DNA from: Streptohalobacillus salinus
GTDB taxonomy: Bacteria > Bacillota > Bacilli > Bacillales > Amphibacillaceae
Reading direction: 5' to 3'
Assembly: GCF_003201605.1 (NCBI RefSeq)
Contig: NZ_QJJR01000008.1
Span: 1-64,000, forward strand
Length of the DNA stretch: 64,000 bases
How positions within the stretch are numbered: position 1 is the stretch's first letter; every line of letters begins with the position of its first letter. Positions 23,048 to 31,913 of the stretch are shown piece after piece. Position numbers and translations under genes: made by a program. The notes under the pieces were generated by a model that ran no database searches, was not told the DNA's origin, and saw only the letters and a program-made list of their open reading frames with translations.

Positions 23048-23497
23048 CTAGACGCCTGAACTTAAGACATCAATTTGATGAATACATTCATGTTGCTTCA
23101 ATTCCTTAATCAAATCATTCAAATCCACCTTTAAATGTTCAATATCTAATGATACCGTTACATTTGCTTTGCCGTTTATCGGAATCGATTGATGTATGGT
23201 TAAGATATTTCCGCCGTGTTTAGCAATCCGGTCTAAAAGATGAGACAAGGTACCTTGACGATCTTCCAAATGAAAGACAAGTGTAATGATTTTTGCTTGT
23301 TGAATCGTTCGAAAAGGAAAGACGGCATCTCGGTACTTATAAAAAGCACTCCGAGATAACCCGACTTCTTTCACAGCTTCATATACGCTACTGGCTTTAC
23401 CACGATCAAGCGCCTCTTTTACTGCTAATGTTTTTTTCATTGCTTCAGGCAAAAAATCTCCGCGAATTAGATAAAACAGATCTTTGTCTTCTCGCAT
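23048..23497 (-). CDS. pheB: ACT-domain regulator PheB (YszB/ThrR-like)
   Basis: Protein of 149 residues with an N-terminal helix-turn-helix-like part (AVKEVGLSRSAFYKYRD, residues about 42-58) and a C-terminal ACT domain (about 70-145). This is the UPF0735 family, encoded between obg and pheA in Bacillus, where it has been linked to amino-acid-responsive regulation. The ATG at 23497 has GGAGGG upstream. Confidence 0.9.
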   Translation of the reverse strand: MREDKDLFYLIRGDFLPEAMKKTLAVKEALDRGKASSVYEAVKEVGLSRSAFYKYRDAVFPFRTIQQAKIITLVFHLEDRQGTLSHLLDRIAKHGGNILTIHQSIPINGKANVTVSLDIEHLKVDLNDLIKELKQHECIHQIDVLSSGV

Positions 23498-23522
23498 CAA
23501 ACCGTCCCTCCTTATCGATTAC

Positions 23523-24848
<1,326 letters not shown>

Positions 24849-24870
24849 TTAGTTCTAAGCTATAACTTTT

Positions 24871-24920
24871 TTTGAACTACCCACCACTTAACGCCCTTAC
24901 AAGCTGTTTGAAGTGGGGGG
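24871..24920 (-). repeat. Hairpin resembling a solo IS200/IS605-type right end
   Basis: Nine-position stem with one mismatch (24881-24889 with 24911-24919) in the context GAACTACCCACCACTT ... AAGTGGGGG. This looks like the imperfect hairpin at the end of IS605/IS1341-type elements and of the guide RNAs of TnpB, as I remember them. No tnpA or tnpB is nearby, so it would be a remnant. No alignment was run. Confidence 0.4.
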
Positions 24921-25100
24921 GCTCGCTAATATTTAGATAAAATAACACCTAAAAGGTTACATTGTATTGATCTCGCCTTATTTTTGATTAATAGTAAGAA
25001 AATTATAACAAATTAATGATACCCTGTAAAAGTTTTTCTTAGCTATATTCACAGATACCACTTCGGTCTCAGGTGATGACCACCATTAGAAGCCATCAAA

Positions 25101-25142
25101 AAAAGCATGTCTCGAAAGAAAATTCTCAAGAGACACGCTTTT
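25101..25142 (-). terminator. Terminator after rpmA
   Basis: Stem of about 12 pairs with one mismatch (25101-25113 with 25130-25142), followed on the minus strand by a run of seven T. It ends the rplU-prp-rpmA operon. Confidence 0.8.
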
Positions 25143-25153
25143 CATTACTCGCA

Positions 25154-25447
25154 TTATGCTTCTTGTGCAACAGGATACACACTTACGCGTTTGCGGTTAC
25201 GGCCTACGCGTTCGAAACGTACAATACCATCTGCTTTCGCAAATAAAGTATCATCTCCACCACGGCCAACATTATTGCCCGGATAGATTTTAGTTCCGCG
25301 TTGACGGTAAAGAATTGATCCTCCAGTAACCATTTGTCCATCTGCGCGTTTTGCGCCAAGACGTTTTGATTCTGAATCACGACCGTTCTTTGAGCTACCC
25401 ACACCTTTTTTAGATGCGAAGAATTGTAAGTCTAAACGTAACATCAT
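25154..25447 (-). CDS. rpmA: 50S ribosomal protein L27
   Basis: L27 of 97 residues with the Bacillota-specific N-terminal extension LRLDLQFFA in front of [13 protein letters not shown]. That extension must be clipped after FFA so the mature N-terminus can reach the peptidyl-transferase centre. The protease for this, Prp, is encoded immediately upstream. Two adjacent ATGs (25447 and 25444) follow GGAGG; the first is given. Confidence 0.96.
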   Translation of the reverse strand: MMLRLDLQFFASKKGVGSSKNGRDSESKRLGAKRADGQMVTGGSILYRQRGTKIYPGNNVGRGGDDTLFAKADGIVRFERVGRNRKRVSVYPVAQEA

Positions 25448-25452
25448 CGGTT

Positions 25453-25794
25453 TCAACCTCCTTGTTTTGCAGAGATAGTTATATACTGACCATAGTCCTT
25501 TTCGATTGTTTCTAATGAAGTAACCATCCCTTCAAGAAGTAGCCGCGCTTTAGCTAATGCTTCCGCTGGTACATCTGTTGGAAGTGTTACCTTTAAGTAA
25601 CCACCATCTTTACCTTGGTCAATCTTTGGTTCAAGTTCAGCATGCATCATTACAGCGTTTGTCATCCCGAACGTGACAGCAGAAACTGCAGCACAGACAA
25701 GATCATGACCATGAGGTCCGCTATCGGCATGTCCACTCAATTCAAATCCTTGAATTGAATCATCATCTTTTCGATCAATCGTAACGTTAATCAT
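25453..25794 (-). CDS. prp: Ribosomal-processing cysteine protease Prp
   Basis: A 113-residue protein of the YsxB family that removes the L27 N-terminal extension. The predicted catalytic pair is visible as His22 (in GHADSG) and Cys34 (in HDLVCAAVS), the same numbers as in the characterised S. aureus enzyme. It is placed between rplU and rpmA, six bases before its substrate gene. Confidence 0.95.
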   Translation of the reverse strand: MINVTIDRKDDDSIQGFELSGHADSGPHGHDLVCAAVSAVTFGMTNAVMMHAELEPKIDQGKDGGYLKVTLPTDVPAEALAKARLLLEGMVTSLETIEKDYGQYITISAKQGG

Positions 25795-25807
25795 ACAGCA
25801 TCATACC

Positions 25808-26116
25808 TTAAGCGTTAATTTTTTCGATTACTACTTTTGTATAGGGCTGACGGTGACCTTGTTTACGGTGATAGTTTTTCTTAGCTTTGAATTTGTAAAC
25901 TGTTACCTTTTTCTGACGACCGTGTTTTTCTACTTTCGCCTCAACTGAAGCACCTTCTACTAATGGCGCGCCGACTTTTACGTCATCACCACTTACGAAA
26001 AGAACTTTGTCAAATGTAACTGTTTCACCAGCTTCTGTTGCTAATTTCTCAATGTAGATTTCTTGACCTTCTTCTACTCTGATTTGTTTACCACCAGTTT
26101 CAATAATTGCGTACAT
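25808..26116 (-). CDS. rplU: 50S ribosomal protein L21
   Basis: L21 of 102 residues: starts [17 protein letters not shown] and ends [20 protein letters not shown], both diagnostic. First gene of rplU-prp-rpmA, preceded by an L21-type leader. Confidence 0.97.
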   Translation of the reverse strand: MYAIIETGGKQIRVEEGQEIYIEKLATEAGETVTFDKVLFVSGDDVKVGAPLVEGASVEAKVEKHGRQKKVTVYKFKAKKNYHRKQGHRQPYTKVVIEKINA

Positions 26117-26245
26117 CCTAATTGCACCTCCTTAAAAGACTCAGACTCGCCATCACAGGCGCGATCAGATCGCTTATATCTAAAAATACCTGGTCTGCGC
26201 GGTTGTAGCAACGGGTGCTACTTAACTTGCATAACGTTAAAATCA
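26117..26245 (-). ncRNA. L21 leader RNA (autoregulatory 5' UTR of rplU)
   Basis: The roughly 130-base leader contains several GC-rich stems, including GCGATCTGATCGC and the GTAGCACCCGTTGCTAC hairpin. Bacillota rplU operons carry a known L21 leader element that is thought to bind L21 and regulate the operon. The call rests on position and hairpin content; no covariance model was run. Confidence 0.65.
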
Positions 26246-26257
26246 TACCACGTCTAA

Positions 26258-27667
26258 TTAGAGAATGTCAATATGTTTAAACTGTTTTTCTTTAATGACC
26301 TGATTAATGAGTGCTGATGATCCTGCGTGTTTGATGTTAAAAGCGTTTATGGCATCATTTTCGACCAATATAATTTCTTGCTTCACTTTTTCTTTCAACG
26401 ATGATTGCTCAATTTCATTAATGAACCCCTGATAGAAGTCGGGATGCATTTCAATAATAGCAGCCTCATCATGAAAACCAATTAACAATCGTTCAAATTC
26501 GTAGTACACCGTTGATGGCTTTTTGATTAACTGCTTGGTGGTTAAATCAAACCAGTGGTGACTGAGACTTTTATCAGTACGCTTTCGTGTCATCTCAAAC
26601 AGCCCCATTCGACTAAAACCATATGCTTGTGTTGTTCGATCGGAAGACTTAAGTGTCGTCTTCATCAGCTTTTCAATCTGATCACGCATCTGTTTTTTCG
26701 GCATCCGTAGGAAATCAATTACAATCATTCCAGAAATATTACGCGCTTCTATAGCTTTGAGCGCACCTTTCGCTGCAATCTCATTAATCTTAAGCGCACT
26801 ATCATGGGTGTTTACTTTTCCAGTAAACCCAGCTGAATTCACATCAATTACAGTCATTGCTTCAGTTGATTCAACGACAATCTCGATACCCTTCGTTAAG
26901 GGGATCACAGGTTGAGCAAGACTTACCATAAACGCCTCAATCTTTGGTGCTAACTGAGCAATCAAATCATGCTTATAGAATACCCGTTCTTTCACATCGG
27001 GAAAGCGATTGATAATACGCTGTTTTAACATCTGTGAATCAACCAAAACGTGTGTCAGCGTTTCGCTATTTTCCATTAATAAGGCCTCACCAATGATGTG
27101 TTCATCAAATAAACAACCCGGCTTTTTCACTTGTTTACGCTTGAGAAGTATTTCTTGCCAATAGGTTTTTAATTGTTCAAATAGAGCGATTGCGGCTTCT
27201 TTTGAATATGCAGCTCCTTTGGTTCGAATCAATAAACCTTCATCCTCCAACATAAACCAACCACGAATACTTGTCTGCTTTTCTTGGTCAATCTTGTTTG
27301 AAATAAATAAACCCGTCTCCAACGGTAAATACACCATCGCTGTGTTCATCTTCAAGTTTATCTTTTCGGTCACACGAGCACCTTTCCCTAAAAAAGGCGC
27401 TTTGATAATTTGAACCAACAAAAATGCACCTTCTGTTGGCACCTGGTTGTACAAATCCTTCATATCTAAATAAGCTGCTGTCGGTAGACCAATATCGATA
27501 AATAATGCATTTAAACTCTTATCAACTCGTTTCACTTGCCCTAAGTAAATGGCATCCACATTCGCACTTTTTTCAGGTACATACGCTTCCGCTTCAATGC
27601 AATGATCATCTTTCACTAGACAAGCAACGTGTTCAGATAGCGTTTCACTTAAGTACAATGTCTTCAT
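26258..27667 (-). CDS. rng: Divergent ribonuclease E/G family protein
   Basis: A protein of 469 residues of the RNase E/G family. It has an S1-like RNA-binding segment near residues 35-120 (DAIYLGQVKRVDKSLNALFIDIG) and the catalytic region VIDVNSAGFTGKVNTHDSALKINEIAAKGALKAIEARNISGMIVIDF with the first metal-binding Asp present. Two family features look changed: the FIDM motif reads FLRM, and the CPxC zinc-link after the RKR segment is absent. It lies upstream of rplU, as in several Bacillaceae, in the place of spoIVFA/FB. Activity is uncertain. Confidence 0.85.
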   Translation of the reverse strand: MKTLYLSETLSEHVACLVKDDHCIEAEAYVPEKSANVDAIYLGQVKRVDKSLNALFIDIGLPTAAYLDMKDLYNQVPTEGAFLLVQIIKAPFLGKGARVTEKINLKMNTAMVYLPLETGLFISNKIDQEKQTSIRGWFMLEDEGLLIRTKGAAYSKEAAIALFEQLKTYWQEILLKRKQVKKPGCLFDEHIIGEALLMENSETLTHVLVDSQMLKQRIINRFPDVKERVFYKHDLIAQLAPKIEAFMVSLAQPVIPLTKGIEIVVESTEAMTVIDVNSAGFTGKVNTHDSALKINEIAAKGALKAIEARNISGMIVIDFLRMPKKQMRDQIEKLMKTTLKSSDRTTQAYGFSRMGLFEMTRKRTDKSLSHHWFDLTTKQLIKKPSTVYYEFERLLIGFHDEAAIIEMHPDFYQGFINEIEQSSLKEKVKQEIILVENDAINAFNIKHAGSSALINQVIKEKQFKHIDIL

Positions 27668-27698
27668 AAATGTCTCCTTTTCTCACTCACGCCACAAG

Positions 27699-27748
27699 AA
27701 AAGCGCTCACTACTCATCCATCACGATCTTGAGTAAGAGGCGCTTTCG
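27699..27748 (-). terminator. Likely terminator after minD
   Basis: An interrupted stem pairs AAAGCGC plus a CACTACTCA segment with TGAGTA plus GCGCTTT across 27699-27748, followed by TTTTCTT on the minus strand. It lies just past the minD stop. Confidence 0.6.
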
Positions 27749-27753
27749 TCAAC

Positions 27754-28554
27754 TTATTTTTCACGCATGCCAAAGAATTTCTTCACTTTCTGTAAAACAC
27801 CTTGTTCTTCTTCAAATGATTGTAGTGGAACAGATTCACCTAAAATACGTCTGGCTATATTTCGGTAACTGATCGATGCTTTAGAATTCGATTGCAAGGC
27901 GATTGGTTCCCCATGATTTGATGCTTTAATAACCTCGTCATCATCAGCGACAATACCTAAAAGATCGATTGATAAGACTTGAATAATTTCGTCGATTGAC
28001 ATCATATCTCCATTTTTCATCATATGATTTCTAATACGATTAATTACAAGTTGCGGTGGTTCAATTTCTTCTTTTTCTAACAAACCAATGATTCGATCTG
28101 CATCGCGCACACTCGATTTTTCTGGTGTAGTGACAACAATCGCGTGGTCAGCACCAGCAACCGCATTCTTGTAACCTTGCTCAATCCCTGCTGGGCAATC
28201 GATTAAGATATAATCAAATTCTTCTTTTAGTTCAGCGATCATCTCAATCATTGCTTCAGGACTTAAATCATGCTTATCGCTTGTCTGTGCAGCCGGTAAT
28301 AAAAATAAATAATCAAAGCGTTTATCCTTAATCAAAGCTTGTTTTAGCTTACAACGCCCTTGAGCAACATCAATAATATCATAAATAATTCGGTTCTCAA
28401 GTCCCATCACGACATCTAAATTTCGAAGTCCGATATCTGTATCCATCAAGCATACTTTTTTATCTAATAATGCTAAGGCAGTACCTAAATTTGCAGTTGT
28501 GGTTGTTTTACCAACACCACCCTTACCTGAGGTGATTACAATCGCTTCAGCCAT
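27754..28554 (-). CDS. minD: Septum-site determining ATPase MinD
   Basis: ParA/MinD ATPase of 266 residues that recruits MinC to the membrane. The deviant Walker A is SGKGGVGKTTTTANLG, followed by MDTDIGLRNLDVVMGLENR. A C-terminal amphipathic membrane-targeting helix (VLQKVKKFFGMREK) ends the protein. It overlaps the minC stop by eight bases. Confidence 0.96.
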   Translation of the reverse strand: MAEAIVITSGKGGVGKTTTTANLGTALALLDKKVCLMDTDIGLRNLDVVMGLENRIIYDIIDVAQGRCKLKQALIKDKRFDYLFLLPAAQTSDKHDLSPEAMIEMIAELKEEFDYILIDCPAGIEQGYKNAVAGADHAIVVTTPEKSSVRDADRIIGLLEKEEIEPPQLVINRIRNHMMKNGDMMSIDEIIQVLSIDLLGIVADDDEVIKASNHGEPIALQSNSKASISYRNIARRILGESVPLQSFEEEQGVLQKVKKFFGMREK

Positions 28555-29227
28555 TCAAAACACTCCTTTCAAAACCGTTTAATTCCGGACGTTTCTTTTG
28601 CACCCGTTGAATGCGGTCAATCATGATCATTTCATTCTCGATAAACGCACATTCCATGGTGACACCTTCTGTTTCATAATCAGGTGAGCGAGAATATAGC
28701 GCAGCTATACGGAGCTGAACGGGATTCATTAATGAGGCAGCAATGATTGATTCTTTGTTACCACTGGTCCCCGCATGTGCAATCCCTCTGAGTGCACCCA
28801 TTACAAAAACATTTCCGGTCGCTTTAATCGTACCACCTGGGTTAATATCACCGAAGACCAGCAAATCACCCGTTACATCAATCACTTGCCCTGAGCGGAC
28901 CGTTTTTGATAAGACATGGATATCGTTCTCTTCTTTTAAACGCAGGGCCTCTTCTTTTGTCATAACTTTTGTGTCGATGGATTGCACGACTAACTTTTCC
29001 TTGCTTCGAATCATCTCGCGCAACTGTTCTTCTTCATCCTTATGTAAGAATCGGTAACCTAAGTCTATTTTAACTGTCACTAATGATTGATTATCATCAA
29101 AGTTTTTTTGTGATAAGATTTCTGCTAATTCAGCAAGAACATCGCTGAATTGAGCGCGGTCATCTAAAACAAGACTGAGACCATCACGCGTACCCTTCAT
29201 TGTAATATGCTGTTTTTTATTCGCCAT
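28547..29227 (-). CDS. minC: Septum-site determining protein MinC
   Basis: FtsZ-assembly inhibitor of about 226 residues. The C-terminal beta-helix domain is clear from VIDVTGDLLVFGDINPGGTIKATGNVFVMGALRGIAHAG. The N-terminal FtsZ-binding domain spans about residues 1-105. Three start codons in a row follow GGAGG (GTG, ATG, ATG); the last, at 29227, has the best spacing. Confidence 0.94.
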   Translation of the reverse strand: MANKKQHITMKGTRDGLSLVLDDRAQFSDVLAELAEILSQKNFDDNQSLVTVKIDLGYRFLHKDEEEQLREMIRSKEKLVVQSIDTKVMTKEEALRLKEENDIHVLSKTVRSGQVIDVTGDLLVFGDINPGGTIKATGNVFVMGALRGIAHAGTSGNKESIIAASLMNPVQLRIAALYSRSPDYETEGVTMECAFIENEMIMIDRIQRVQKKRPELNGFERSVLNG

Positions 29228-29256
29228 CATCACACCTCCTGATTATCTTCATTGTG

Positions 29257-29802
29257 CTAATTTTTAAATTTAGTCTCTTCGAAACGTCTCGTTGAGTAAG
29301 TCAATAACCGTTTCTTAAATAAAACGAAAAAGATTAAATATACCACCATATTAACAATCAAGGTATAGATAAATCGTTCATTAATATAATCAGTAAAGGC
29401 AATCTGTTGATAACCTACCCATGTATAAATGCGGTACAGCAACAATTCTAATACCGCTAACCCCAAAAGCATAAGGAAGCTCGTGACATAAATATTCACA
29501 TGCAAAAGTTTGCGTAAACTATGAAGCAGATAAATCGTGATCGCATAACTAAACATGTATACACCTAATACACCAGTATAAACAATGTCCATCATTAATC
29601 CAGCTATCATTGCATACAAGACTCCATAGTAACTTGACTCTAAGTCATAATAAAGTGTTACTAACACAAGAAAGACAAAAACACCATGAATGACGACGGT
29701 AAAGCCTTGGTTCGTCAAATAGACTGGAATAAACAGATAATTAATCCCCTGAAAAGCGACTAAAAGTAAGAGAATAACCGGTGGAAAGAAGCGCGCCATC
29801 AT
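29257..29802 (-). CDS. mreD: Rod-shape determining protein MreD
   Basis: Integral membrane protein of 181 residues with about five or six helices, low in motifs but matching MreD in size and place. It works with MreC and MreB in the elongasome. Its start overlaps the mreC stop by four bases. Confidence 0.9.
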   Translation of the reverse strand: MMARFFPPVILLLLVAFQGINYLFIPVYLTNQGFTVVIHGVFVFLVLVTLYYDLESSYYGVLYAMIAGLMMDIVYTGVLGVYMFSYAITIYLLHSLRKLLHVNIYVTSFLMLLGLAVLELLLYRIYTWVGYQQIAFTDYINERFIYTLIVNMVVYLIFFVLFKKRLLTYSTRRFEETKFKN

Positions 29803-30683
29803 TCTTCGCCACTTCCTTCCTCTGCTTCAACTTCAAAAATTGTCGGCATCGTACGGTCAACAATAATCACATGATTAAACCCTTCAAGCGCAGCCGAAGG
29901 TTTAATATATGCCACCTGCGTTAGCCCGTACTGATCGGTGGTAACTTCTTCAATCGTACCAATCTCTAACCCTTTTGGAAAGACGCCTCCAAGCCCAGAA
30001 GAAAAGACTACTTCATCAACAGGAATTTCATCGTAATAATCGGAAAACTCCAACACTAATTGCTCTTTCTCTTCATTATAACCGAGAATAAACCCTTTTG
30101 CATCTTCCGTTTGATCAGTTAAATCGACATTCACGGAAATACGATTCGAACGATCAAAACCATTAAGTAGCAGCACCCGTGACGTGAATTGTGAGGTTGA
30201 CTGCACTTTACCAATCATTCCTTCAGCAGTAATCACAGCCATATCTTTTGTAACCCCATGTTGTTCGCCTTTATTTAACATGACTTGTTTAAACCACTGA
30301 TCTGGGTTCCTTGCGATCACCGATGCTTGAATTGGTTCATAGTCTGTGATTGACTCTGATTTACCAAGCATCGCTGCAAGTTCTTCGTTTTCTTTGGTTA
30401 GCTCTTGAACTTCATATACTTTTTGTTGGTATTGTGATAGATTCTCTTTTAAAACTTGATTCTCTTGATATAAATTTTTCATCTCATCAATATTATCAGC
30501 AACACCCGCCACATATGTGACTGGCGTTAACACAACCTGTTGTAGGGCACCGATACCGTCTTGAATAAATTGTTCAACAGACGACAACTGGTTGCGTTCG
30601 CTTATTGAGAAACCTATCAATCCCACGAGAATAATTAAACTCAGTAGGATTGTAAATAACCGTTTCCTTCGGAAAAACGACAT
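29799..30683 (-). CDS. mreC: Rod-shape determining protein MreC
   Basis: Bitopic protein of 294 residues: one membrane helix (about 10-28), a coiled coil (residues about 65-110, NLYQENQVLKENLSQYQQ), then the beta-barrel domain with VIARNPDQWFKQVMLNKGEQHGV. It scaffolds cell-wall synthases outside the membrane. It ends in an acidic tail. Middle gene of mreBCD. Confidence 0.95.
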   Translation of the reverse strand: MSFFRRKRLFTILLSLIILVGLIGFSISERNQLSSVEQFIQDGIGALQQVVLTPVTYVAGVADNIDEMKNLYQENQVLKENLSQYQQKVYEVQELTKENEELAAMLGKSESITDYEPIQASVIARNPDQWFKQVMLNKGEQHGVTKDMAVITAEGMIGKVQSTSQFTSRVLLLNGFDRSNRISVNVDLTDQTEDAKGFILGYNEEKEQLVLEFSDYYDEIPVDEVVFSSGLGGVFPKGLEIGTIEEVTTDQYGLTQVAYIKPSAALEGFNHVIIVDRTMPTIFEVEAEEGSGEE

Positions 30684-30697
30684 AACAAATCCTCCAT

Positions 30698-31738
30698 TTA
30701 TAAACGATCTGTGCGGTTAGCAACATTCGGATGTGATTTAAAGTGCTCAATATACTCTAAGGCCATACCAGTACCAATCGCCACACTATCTAGTGGTGAT
30801 TCAGCAATAAAGACTGGCATTTGCGTTTCTTTTGAGATCACTTCATCCAGTCCTTTGAGTAAAGCCCCACCACCAGATAAGACAATCCCTCGTTCCATAA
30901 CATCTGACGAGAGCTCTGGAGGTGTTTTCTCTAAAGTAAGTTTGACGGCATCAATAATGGCATTAACCGTATCTCTTAACGCACGTGTAACTTCACTTGC
31001 AGAGACGGTAATTGTTTTGGGTAAACCTGTTAACAAGTCGCGCCCACGAATATCAATCGTTGGATTTTCTTCCGTTTCTTTTGCTGAACCGATCTCCATT
31101 TTCACCGCTTCAGCAGAACGAACACCAATCATTAAACTGTATTGTTTGCGAATGTATTGAATGATGGCATCATCCATATCGTCTCCTGCGGTACGAATCG
31201 ACTGACTTGTAACCACACCACCAAGTGAAATAACGGCAACTTCCGTTGTCCCACCACCAATATCGACAATCATACTACCGGTTGGTTCCCAGACGGGGAG
31301 ACCAGCACCAATTGCTGCTGCAAACGGTTCAGAGACTGGAAATGCATCTTTCGCTCCTGCTTGTTTGGTTGCATCAATAACAGCACGTTCTTCGACCATC
31401 GTAATGCCTGACGGTACACAGACCATGACGTTCGGTTTCCGCGCAAACGGTGAGCGTTTTTTCTGAGCCAGACGAATATAATACTTCATCATCGATGCCG
31501 TCGTATCGTAATCAGCAATCACACCGTCTTTCATTGGACGAATGACAGAAATATTTCCTGGTGTCCGACCGATCATATTTCTGGCATCGCTACCAACTGC
31601 TTCAATTTCTCCAGTTGAATTATTTTTTGCTACCACGGACGGTTCTCTAACTACAATTCCCTTACCTTTAATGTAAACCAATGTATTGGCTGTTCCTAAA
31701 TCGATCCCTAAATCTTGCGTAAAACTAAACTTTGCCAC
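30698..31738 (-). CDS. mreB: Cell-shape actin homologue MreB
   Basis: Bacterial actin of 346 residues that orients lateral cell-wall synthesis. Nucleotide-binding motifs are [10 protein letters not shown] (phosphate 1), [16 protein letters not shown] (phosphate 2) and [13 protein letters not shown] (adenosine). The start is the GTG at 31738, with AGGAGG in front; the long open frame upstream lacks support and crosses the radC terminator. First gene of mreBCD-minCD. Confidence 0.96.
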   Translation of the reverse strand: MAKFSFTQDLGIDLGTANTLVYIKGKGIVVREPSVVAKNNSTGEIEAVGSDARNMIGRTPGNISVIRPMKDGVIADYDTTASMMKYYIRLAQKKRSPFARKPNVMVCVPSGITMVEERAVIDATKQAGAKDAFPVSEPFAAAIGAGLPVWEPTGSMIVDIGGGTTEVAVISLGGVVTSQSIRTAGDDMDDAIIQYIRKQYSLMIGVRSAEAVKMEIGSAKETEENPTIDIRGRDLLTGLPKTITVSASEVTRALRDTVNAIIDAVKLTLEKTPPELSSDVMERGIVLSGGGALLKGLDEVISKETQMPVFIAESPLDSVAIGTGMALEYIEHFKSHPNVANRTDRL

Positions 31739-31815
31739 GTTAATCTTCCTCCTAATGTTTAAACAAAAGCTGATTGCTTTATCGTTCATGCTCATATGCG
31801 TTTTTAATTTATTAT

Positions 31816-31863
31816 AACAAGAAACGCCGAACACAAAAATGAATTCTGTGTTGGGCGCTTGTT
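31816..31863 (-). terminator. Terminator after radC
   Basis: Stem arms around 31816-31833 and 31846-31863 (AACAAG ... CGCC ... AACACA with complements) form a long imperfect hairpin after the radC stop at 31914. The sequence just beyond it on the minus strand contains TATAAT, a candidate -10 for mreB. Confidence 0.65.
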
Positions 31864-31913
31864 TTATAACTCGCCTATTCAATTATACGAGAATTTGTAA
31901 AAAATAGATAGTG

